Below are positions 35,617 through 40,906 of a stretch of DNA of 40,906 bases, in pieces. Both the position numbers and the translations under genes were made by a program. The notes under the pieces were generated by a model, which was not told where the DNA came from, did no database searches, and saw only the letters and a list, made by a program, of their open reading frames with translations. Position 1 is the stretch's first letter. Every line of letters begins with the position of its first letter. This DNA comes from an uncultured Prevotella sp. (GTDB lineage Bacteria; Bacteroidota; Bacteroidia; Bacteroidales; Bacteroidaceae). Location: positions 1 through 40,906 of the forward strand of contig USCX01000004.1 in assembly GCA_900553285.1 (NCBI GenBank). Direction: 5' to 3'.

Positions 35617-36762
35617 ATGAAAATAGGCACACTCACCTACTGGTGGACGCAGGAAAACTACGGTCAAGTCTTACAATGTTTCGCCCTGCTGAGATTCCTG
35701 ACACAAAAAGGGCACGAGGCCTTTCTTATCAAGTACAAACCAAGCACAAAAAGCCGCCCGCTGATTTACTGGGTGAAGTTCTACATTCTCTACCTACTGA
35801 AACCGTCTCACCGGCACAACGCCAAAATGTGGAAACGCCTGAACAGGATTGAGAAAGAAGAGGCCCGAAAACACCCGCGGCGATTCGACGATTTCAGAGC
35901 GCGCTATATTCCTTCATACCCAGGCGTTTACGACGAAAAACAGCTAAAAAGAAAGGCCCCGGAAGCCGACGCCTATGTTTGCGGAAGCGACCAGATCTGG
36001 GCAAACCTCGACTCCATTTTCTTTCTCCGTTTTGGCTCGCCGCAAACCAGACGTGTGGCTTACGCCCCGTCATTTGGCAGTCTCAACCTAACCCCCAAAG
36101 CCAAACGCAGGGTAAAACAATATCTTTGCAACTTCGACTTCATCAGTTCGAGAGAAAGGAAAGGCGTACAGCTCCTCCATGAACTGGGCTACCACAAAGC
36201 CATGCTTCAACCCGACCCGACACTGCTTCTACCTGCCGACACCTATCGGGAAATGGAAATCAGTCCCGCAAAGGCACGACCATACCTCCTGCTCTACCTT
36301 CTGGGGAACGAAACGGAATTAAGCGTCGAAGAAATTCACGATTTTGCCCGCGTGCATCAATTAGAAGTGCGCTACGTGGCCAGTCAGGGACGAATCGACC
36401 AGTTCCCCAAAGTTTACCCGACCGTCGAAGAGTGGCTGGGACTGATTGACAACGCCGACTATGTGATCACCAATTCTTTCCACGGCACCGTCTTCTGCCT
36501 ACAATTCAACCGCCCTTTCCTTGTCTTTCCCGTGAAGGGCTGCATGGAAGGAATGAATAACCGTATTTACGACCTTCTAAACACCTACGATTTACGACAG
36601 AGGATATATAACGACTCCTTAGACATCTTGTTCCACGCAGTTGACTTCTCGACATTCAACAAGAAGAGGAAGGAAGAGCAACAAGCTACAAATGATATAT
36701 TTACGAGCATATTAAAACAAACAACCACGGAAGAAGAACTGACTAATGAAGCAAACGGATGA
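35617..36762 (+). CDS. Polysaccharide pyruvyl transferase-family protein
   Basis: A 381-residue cytoplasmic protein of the polysaccharide pyruvyl transferase family, whose characterised members add pyruvate ketals to sugars in exopolysaccharides. The N-terminal GTLTYWWTQENYGQVLQCFA matches the NYGs-LQ start of the family; CGSDQIW lies near residue 120, RVAYAPSFGS near 147, and NADYVITNSFHGTVF near 275 holds the conserved SFHGT. Length is normal. It is 74 bp downstream of the FrhB-like gene with no terminator between them, so the three genes from 32889 form one cassette. Substrate sugar unknown; many members with this layout remain uncharacterised. Confidence 0.9.
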   Translation: MKIGTLTYWWTQENYGQVLQCFALLRFLTQKGHEAFLIKYKPSTKSRPLIYWVKFYILYLLKPSHRHNAKMWKRLNRIEKEEARKHPRRFDDFRARYIPSYPGVYDEKQLKRKAPEADAYVCGSDQIWANLDSIFFLRFGSPQTRRVAYAPSFGSLNLTPKAKRRVKQYLCNFDFISSRERKGVQLLHELGYHKAMLQPDPTLLLPADTYREMEISPAKARPYLLLYLLGNETELSVEEIHDFARVHQLEVRYVASQGRIDQFPKVYPTVEEWLGLIDNADYVITNSFHGTVFCLQFNRPFLVFPVKGCMEGMNNRIYDLLNTYDLRQRIYNDSLDILFHAVDFSTFNKKRKEEQQATNDIFTSILKQTTTEEELTNEANG

Positions 36763-36810
36763 CATTCTTCCCATTTTGTACAGCGCATGGGGAATGTAAA
36801 TAATTTTGTC
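36763..36810 (+). terminator. Probable terminator of the glycan cassette
   Basis: CATTCTTCCCAT (36763-36774) pairs with ATGGGGAATG (36787-36796) with a two-base bulge and a 12-nt loop, starting right after the stop codon. The following TAAATAATTTTG is only a weak U tract, so efficiency is uncertain. Confidence 0.5.
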
Positions 36811-36907
36811 ATTCTATTGCTTAACAGATAGAGAGAACTCTTGGTTTTTCACGCTTTGTCCGGCGCAATCGGCAGAAAGCGCGCAATATCAACCCAACTA
36901 TTTTCCG

Positions 36908-36915
36908 TATCTTTG
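36908..36915 (+). promoter_or_regulatory. Putative -7 box for the DHH phosphoesterase gene
   Basis: TATCTTTG within TTTTCCGTATCTTTGCAC, 25 bp upstream of the ATG. The flanking TTCCGTATCTTTG is shared with the glycan-cassette box at 32782. No -33 element found. Confidence 0.5.
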
Positions 36916-36940
36916 CACCTTAACATTCTGACGTCGAATC

Positions 36941-37987
36941 ATGCTGATGCCACTACTAAACAATAAAGAACTCTTTTCACTCCTTCAACTCATAAAGGAA
37001 GCGCGGCGCATCGTAGTCTGCGCCCACCGCAGTCCGGACGGTGACGCACTTGGCTCAGCTATCGGCTGGACGAGCTACTTACGGGGACTACGAAAAACGA
37101 CCCACATCGTCATGCCGAATGCGTTCCCCGACTTTCTTCGATCCACTCCGGGTGCCGGAATGGTTGTGTTCTTCGACAAGCAGAACGACATAGCCCTACG
37201 CTTCATCAACGAGGCGGACTTGATTTTCTGCCTTGACTTCAACGCACTCACGCGCCTCGAAGCCATGGGCGACGACATCGCCCGCGCAAAAGCCAAGAAA
37301 ATCATCATCGACCATCACCTCGACCCCGACAACAGCTTCACAGCGCTCACGATTTCACATCCCGAATGTAGTTCGACAAGTGAAATCGTGTTCCGCCTGA
37401 TCGAGCAACTCGGCGGGTTCGACGAGATGAGCAAAGACGCCGCAGCAGCCATCTATACAGGCATGATGACCGATACGGGAGGATTCACGTACAACTCCAA
37501 CAATCCGGAGATATACACCATCATCAGCCTATTGCTTACCAAAGGCATTGACAAAGACCGGATATATCGAAACGTCTTCAACAACTACACCGAAAGCCGT
37601 ATCCGGCTTATGGGCTACGTGCTCTTCGAGAAACTACGCTTTCTTGCCCAAGGCCGTGCCAGCCTTTTCACGCTGACCCGCAACGATTTAGAACGGTTCC
37701 ACTACATCCGCGGCGACGCCGAAGGTTTCGTCAATCTGCCCCTGCAAGTCCGCGGGACCAAACTCAGCATCTCCCTGCGTGAAGACACTGAAACCGACGT
37801 CATCCGCGTCTCACTACGCTCGGTGGGCAATTTCCCCTGCAACAAGATGGCCGCTGAATTTTTCAACGGAGGCGGGCACGCCAACGCTTCGGGCGGACAC
37901 CTGCCTTGGCCCATGGAGGAGGCTATCGCTACCGTCGAAAAAGCCGTCGAAGCCTACCTGCCGCTACTCGAAACGTCAACGCTATAA
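36941..37987 (+). CDS. nrnA: DHH-family phosphoesterase, NrnA-type (oligoribonuclease / pAp phosphatase)
   Basis: A 348-residue cytoplasmic DHH/DHHA1 phosphoesterase. Family members degrade short oligonucleotides and often dephosphorylate 3'-phosphoadenosine 5'-phosphate. The metal-binding motifs are clear: AHRSPDGDALGSA (His29, Asp33, Asp35), FCLDFN, and IIIDHHLD (the DHH motif) near residue 124. TDTGGFTYNSNNPEIY follows and the DHHA1 domain ends with FFNGGGHANASGG, the RNA-binding glycine motif. ATG 36941 is used; ATG 36947 two codons later would also work. The length is typical of NrnA rather than RecJ (over 500). It follows a terminator-like hairpin and its own -7 box, so it starts a new unit. 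Confidence 0.9.
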   Translation: MLMPLLNNKELFSLLQLIKEARRIVVCAHRSPDGDALGSAIGWTSYLRGLRKTTHIVMPNAFPDFLRSTPGAGMVVFFDKQNDIALRFINEADLIFCLDFNALTRLEAMGDDIARAKAKKIIIDHHLDPDNSFTALTISHPECSSTSEIVFRLIEQLGGFDEMSKDAAAAIYTGMMTDTGGFTYNSNNPEIYTIISLLLTKGIDKDRIYRNVFNNYTESRIRLMGYVLFEKLRFLAQGRASLFTLTRNDLERFHYIRGDAEGFVNLPLQVRGTKLSISLREDTETDVIRVSLRSVGNFPCNKMAAEFFNGGGHANASGGHLPWPMEEAIATVEKAVEAYLPLLETSTL

Positions 37988-38087
37988 AACCGGCACACCG
38001 ACAGGGAAAACGGTCAGGCCGACGGAAACGAACATCGCAGTGTCTGTTTTGCGCCCGACCGACACGCTTACACTAAACACAAAGAAA

Positions 38088-38291
38088 ATGGCCAACATCG
38101 TACACTCTGACCAATTGGCTCGCCGGAAAGCCCTACTCGGACTACCCATCCGCATGGTGAGCCTCTGCGTCTATTATTTTGAAAAGTACCTGCCTTCGCC
38201 GTTCGTTGACGCCGCATACAAGTATCGTAATTACCTGATACGCAAAAGATACAAAGGATTTCCGCTACCCCCCCATTTACTCCGAACCTGA
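38088..38291 (+). CDS. N-terminal fragment of a frameshifted capsule-type glycosyltransferase
   Basis: A 67-residue frame that is best read as the start of the glycosyltransferase that resumes at 38329. It has a basic N-terminus, a hydrophobic segment (GLPIRMVSLCVYYFEKYL) and RNYLIRKRYKGFPLPP, then leaves frame at the C7 tract 38268-38274 and stops 17 bases later. With six C instead of seven, the frame continues through PIYSEPERPTAPLPIWFFW straight into MQGEENM of the downstream part, giving one protein of about 310 residues (38088-39021). PIWFFW-MQGEENMP is the normal first strand of this glycosyltransferase family, which is why I treat the two frames as one gene in an off state, a broken gene, or a base-call error. 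Confidence 0.75.
   Translation: MANIVHSDQLARRKALLGLPIRMVSLCVYYFEKYLPSPFVDAAYKYRNYLIRKRYKGFPLPPHLLRT
38268..38274 (+). repeat. C7 homopolymer at the glycosyltransferase frameshift
   Basis: Seven consecutive C in GCTA-C7-ATTT. It lies exactly where the reading frame must shift by one base to join the two parts of the glycosyltransferase, the arrangement expected of slipped-strand phase variation; it is also a common place for sequencing indels. Confidence 0.85.
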
Positions 38292-38328
38292 GCGCCCCAC
38301 TGCGCCGCTTCCCATCTGGTTTTTCTGG

Positions 38329-39021
38329 ATGCAAGGAGAAGAAAACATGCCCTGCATCCCCCGCCTATGCTTGGACTACGTGCGGAAAAACGCCAACGGA
38401 CATCCCGTCGTAGTCCTGACGGACAAAAATTTAAACCACTACGCCCAACTGCCCGAACATATACTCCGCCTGTACCGAAAAGGGCGCTTCACCACGACGC
38501 ACCTGTCGGATTTCGTGCGCTTGGCCCTGCTTGCCAAACACGGAGGACTCTGGGTCGATGCCACCCTGCTCGTCACGCGCCCCCTGCCCGACGACATTTT
38601 CAACGTCCCCTTCTTCACGGTGAAAAACCCACCCTTCGGACATTTCCCGGGAGAGTGCCGCTGGACCGGATTCTGCCTCGCCGCATGGAAAAACCACCCG
38701 CTGATCGTGAATGCATACCGCCTCCTCGTCGGCTACTGGCGACACGAAGAAACGCAAATCGACTACTTTCTCATTGATTTCATCTTCGACCTGCTCTATC
38801 ACACCGACCCCGCCTCGCACCAAGCGGTCGACGCCGTCCCTTACTCCAACCAGGGCATACACTGCCTCGAACCGCTCCTTCCGCGCAAATACGACACTGC
38901 GCAACTTACTGAGCTCATGCACAGCAACTACCTTTTCAAACTCAGCTGGAAAACCCACTCAGAAGCTGACTTGACCCGTGACTCCGAAAGCCTATACAAT
39001 CATTTGCTGAACAACGGCTGA
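38329..39021 (+). CDS. Capsular polysaccharide synthesis-type glycosyltransferase, catalytic part (5' end out of frame)
   Basis: 230 residues from the first ATG in this frame. It belongs to the capsular polysaccharide synthesis / GT32-like sugar transferases that act in the cytoplasm on lipid-linked glycans. Visible motifs: QGEENMPCIPRLCLDYVRKN, VVVLTDKNL, THLSDFVRLALLAKHGGLWVDATLL (the LSD-R and GG-WVDAT nucleotide-sugar site) and SNYLFKLSWK near the C-terminus. As called, the product lacks the first beta strand (PIWFFW), which lies just upstream in the same frame with no start codon between the C7 tract and ATG 38329; it would therefore be truncated and probably inactive unless the frame is restored. 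It is downstream of nrnA and near the flippase cassette, so it likely serves surface glycan assembly. Confidence 0.82.
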   Translation: MQGEENMPCIPRLCLDYVRKNANGHPVVVLTDKNLNHYAQLPEHILRLYRKGRFTTTHLSDFVRLALLAKHGGLWVDATLLVTRPLPDDIFNVPFFTVKNPPFGHFPGECRWTGFCLAAWKNHPLIVNAYRLLVGYWRHEETQIDYFLIDFIFDLLYHTDPASHQAVDAVPYSNQGIHCLEPLLPRKYDTAQLTELMHSNYLFKLSWKTHSEADLTRDSESLYNHLLNNG

Positions 39022-39203
39022 CCGTCACCCCACTGTCTCCCGGCCATTGAGCACGTTCCACATCTTCGATGCCGCCTGCCGATATATCCAGAACGTTGCA
39101 CCACGCTTCCGCCCGTCCACTCCCACCATAAAGCCAACAACGACACACAACGACAGCCACTTCCGGACATTTTTCTGGCGCTGAACGAAAAAAGCGGAAA
39201 ACA

Positions 39204-39235
39204 CTTGCCGCATTGCCGGTATTTTCTTATTTTTG
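39204..39235 (+). promoter_or_regulatory. Promoter of the ECF sigma factor gene
   Basis: CTTG at 39204-39207 and TATTTTTG at 39228-39235, with 20 bp between, fits the Bacteroides TTTG / TAnnTTTG pattern except for the first -33 base. The expected start leaves a leader of about 60 nt before ATG 39304. It is the best -33/-7 pair in the window. Confidence 0.6.
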
Positions 39236-39303
39236 TCGCAGATTAACCACAAAAAAGATAAAGCCTATCGAGAAACATTACGCCAAGAACAAAAATTGCA
39301 GTA

Positions 39304-39885
39304 ATGGAAAATATGAACGCATTCACCGACGAGACGTTGGTGAAACTCTACGCAGAAGGGAACAACGAAGCATTCGATGTCATCCTTAACCGCTATGAGA
39401 AAAGGCTTTACTCGTATATCCTCTATTTCGTACGTAACAACGACGTGGCCGACGACCTCTTTCAAGAGACTTTCGTCAAAGCCATCATGACCATACGCCA
39501 AGGACGCTACACCGAATCCGGCAGATTTTCCGCATGGCTCACCCGCATCGCGCACAATCTGATAGTGGATCAATTCCGCGATGAGCGGAACGAAAACACC
39601 GTCTCGAATGACGAAGTGTCCCACGACCTGTTCAACAACATCAACTTGGCCGAGGCCTGCATCGAGATGCAGTTCGTCAACGACGAGACCCTCACCGACG
39701 TCAAGCGGTTGATGCAGGAACTCCCTGAGCCCCAACGCGAAGTCATCTACATGCGTTTCTATCGCGACATGAGCTTCAAGGAAATTGCCAGCGCCACCGG
39801 GGTCAGCATCAACACGGCTCTCGGCCGTATGCGCTACGCCATACTGAACATGCGACGCATGGCGGGCAAATACCATACGTTCTGA
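39304..39885 (+). CDS. ECF-type (RpoE-like) RNA polymerase sigma factor
   Basis: A 193-residue sigma-70-family factor with only regions 2 and 4. Region 2 (about residues 20-95) has FDVILNRYEKRLYSYILYFV, DVADDLFQETFVKAI and FSAWLTRIAHNLIVDQFR. Region 4 (about 135-185) has LPEPQREVIYMRFYRDMSFKEIA and the helix-turn-helix TGVSINTALGRMRYAI. No FecR-type anti-sigma or SusC with an STN domain is nearby, so it is unlikely to be a transport-coupled ECF factor and may respond to stress or serve a housekeeping role. A 50-residue small ORF follows 125 bp downstream, before a strong terminator, and may be co-transcribed. ATG 39304 is used; ATG 39313 is possible. Confidence 0.93.
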   Translation: MENMNAFTDETLVKLYAEGNNEAFDVILNRYEKRLYSYILYFVRNNDVADDLFQETFVKAIMTIRQGRYTESGRFSAWLTRIAHNLIVDQFRDERNENTVSNDEVSHDLFNNINLAEACIEMQFVNDETLTDVKRLMQELPEPQREVIYMRFYRDMSFKEIASATGVSINTALGRMRYAILNMRRMAGKYHTF

Positions 39886-40010
39886 CCCTCCATGCGCAGC
39901 CCGCTCCCAAGCCTGCCCGGAGGGAATCCGCGTATTTTTGGCAGCAGACGCAATAAACCACAGCGGCGGACGTTCTTTATAGGTAGAAGGCTCACAAACC
40001 ATATCCGCCT

Positions 40011-40163
40011 ATGAACCAAACTACACCGCTCAGACCACATCCGAAGAAAGAGATCCTCGCCTTTCTCAGAACGTTTGCACGCACATACTGCCCGACAGAG
40101 GAAAACGAGGTGCCCGACGAAGACACCGACAAGCCGCATCCGGCGTTCCCGGCCCTTTGCTGA
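40011..40163 (+). CDS. Small ORF (50 residues) downstream of the sigma factor, function unknown
   Basis: Starts MNQTTPLRPHPKKEILAFLR, continues TFARTYCPTEENEVPDEDTD and ends KPHPAFPALC. The first half is basic, with a short predicted helix (KKEILAFLRTFARTY); the second half is acidic and Pro-rich. Short proteins with a FLRxFARxY-like core are, from memory, common hypothetical ORFs in Bacteroidales; I could not verify this. It lies between the sigma factor and a terminator whose 5' arm is its own last codons, so it can only belong to the sigma-factor transcript. It could be a small regulator, but no function is assigned. Confidence 0.55.
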   Translation: MNQTTPLRPHPKKEILAFLRTFARTYCPTEENEVPDEDTDKPHPAFPALC

Positions 40164-40183
40164 CAACCGGGAACGCCTTTTTC
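40142..40183 (+). terminator. Intrinsic terminator of the sigma-factor unit, overlapping the small ORF end
   Basis: Perfect 11-bp arms GGCGTTCCCGG (40142-40152) and CCGGGAACGCC (40167-40177), a 14-nt loop and a T5 run. The 5' arm encodes the last residues of the small ORF, and its TGA is in the loop. Confidence 0.9.
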
Positions 40184-40216
40184 CGACCAGCCGAAGCTTT
40201 TTCACCTAAAAAAACG

Positions 40217-40224
40217 TAACTTTG
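40217..40224 (+). promoter_or_regulatory. Putative -7 box for purT
   Basis: TAACTTTG, a full TAnnTTTG match, 60 bp upstream of the purT ATG and just after the sigma-unit terminator. No clear -33 element. No PurR-type operator or purine riboswitch is recognisable in the 60-nt leader. Confidence 0.5.
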
Positions 40225-40284
40225 CATCACACGGTCACCCACGAGGGTGAACGCGAATTACCGACCTCAAAATTACAACGTGTA

Positions 40285-40906
40285 ATGAAGAAAATCATGT
40301 TACTCGGCTCAGGCGAACTGGGCAAAGAATTTGTCATTGCCGCACAACGACTCGGACAATACGTCATCGCGTGCGACGCCTACGCCGGCGCACCGGCCAT
40401 GCAGGTGGCAGACGAAGCAGAAGTGTTCCCGATGCTTGACGGAGATGCCTTGGAGCGCGCCGTGGCCAAACACCAGCCCGACATCATTGTGCCCGAGATA
40501 GAAGCCATCCGCACCGAGCGCCTCTACGAATTCGAAGAGAAAGGCATACAAGTCGTCCCGAGCGCCCGTGCGGTCAACTACACGATGAACCGTAAGGCCA
40601 TCCGCGACTTGGCCGCCAAAGAGTTAGGTCTGAAAACCGCCAAATACTTCTACGCTACGACATTCGAAGAACTGAAGGACGCCGCCGGACACATCGGCTA
40701 CCCCTGCGTGGTGAAGCCCCTCATGTCGTCTTCGGGCAAAGGACAGTCCGTCGTAAAAAGCCCAGAGGACCTGCCACATGCCTGGGAGTACGGCATCAGC
40801 GGCAGCCGCGGTGACATCAAGGAACTCATCATCGAGGAATTCATCCACTTCGACAGCGAGATCACCCTCCTGACCGTCACGCAAAAAGACGGGCCGACGC
40901 TCTTCT
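40285..40906 (+). CDS. purT: Formate-dependent phosphoribosylglycinamide formyltransferase PurT, 5' part
   Basis: ATP-grasp enzyme that formylates GAR using formate and ATP, the folate-independent third step of purine synthesis. 207 codons are in the window; the gene runs off the right edge (full-length PurT is about 390). The N-terminal nucleotide-binding fold starts MKKIMLLGSGELGKEFVIAA; IVPEIEAIRTERLYEFEEKG follows, then the NYTMNRKAIRDLAAKELGLKT linker and the first ATP-grasp strands with YPCVVKPLMSSSGKGQSVV, the mobile ATP-binding loop. These motifs separate it from PurK. It has its own promoter-like box after the upstream terminator. Confidence 0.93.
   Translation, partial: MKKIMLLGSGELGKEFVIAAQRLGQYVIACDAYAGAPAMQVADEAEVFPMLDGDALERAVAKHQPDIIVPEIEAIRTERLYEFEEKGIQVVPSARAVNYTMNRKAIRDLAAKELGLKTAKYFYATTFEELKDAAGHIGYPCVVKPLMSSSGKGQSVVKSPEDLPHAWEYGISGSRGDIKELIIEEFIHFDSEITLLTVTQKDGPTLF

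Noticed and set aside
37779..38087. Upstream extension of the 67-residue glycosyltransferase fragment into nrnA
   Set aside because: It overlaps the DHHA1 domain of nrnA in another frame; ATG 38088 gives a start consistent with the full-length glycosyltransferase.
1..40906. CRISPR arrays, tRNA/rRNA genes, integrases, transposases, phage genes
   Set aside because: None found on reading both strands; no direct repeat arrays or cloverleaf-like sequences seen. A covariance-model scan was not possible.

Overview
The window comes from a Bacteroidota genome, almost certainly order Bacteroidales. The evidence is the fused LpxC-FabZ lipid A enzyme, two SusC/SusD outer-membrane importer pairs, lipoproteins with acidic residues after the lipid cysteine, and promoter -7 boxes of the Bacteroides type TAnnTTTG. 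Genus cannot be fixed from the sequence alone. I see no tRNA, rRNA, CRISPR array, insertion sequence or plasmid function.

Layout. (1) 1-7242, minus strand: a tight envelope-biogenesis cluster, read in the order lpxD, lpxC-fabZ, lpxA, a pRiA4b ORF-3-like protein, miaA, and a class A penicillin-binding protein that runs off the left edge. (2) 7419-25476, minus strand: one long operon of seven genes (multi-FAS1 lipoprotein, SusC, SusD, FAS1 lipoprotein, FAS1 lipoprotein, SusC, SusD), with a promoter-like box at one end and an intrinsic terminator at the other. It has no glycoside hydrolase, peptidase, sigma/anti-sigma pair or hybrid two-component regulator. (3) 25753-26706, minus strand: a TIGR01212-type radical SAM protein. 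(4) 26965-32423, plus strand: a complete tripartite RND efflux operon (membrane fusion protein, inner-membrane pump, TolC-like channel) closed by a strong terminator. (5) 32889-36762, plus strand: a small surface-glycan cassette (flippase, FrhB-like iron-sulfur protein, polysaccharide pyruvyl transferase-family protein). (6) 36941-39021, plus strand: an NrnA-type DHH phosphoesterase, then a capsule-type glycosyltransferase split by a frameshift exactly at a run of seven C. (7) 39304-40906, plus strand: an ECF sigma factor, a 50-residue small ORF whose 3' end is also a terminator stem, and the start of purT.

How it fits together. Most of the window builds or decorates the cell envelope: lipid A synthesis, peptidoglycan polymerisation, an outer-membrane uptake/adhesion locus, drug efflux and surface glycan export. 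The two most interesting items are the seven-gene FAS1/SusCD locus, which looks like a two-receptor surface system for an unknown ligand, and the C7-tract glycosyltransferase, which has the form of a slipped-strand on/off switch for a surface sugar.
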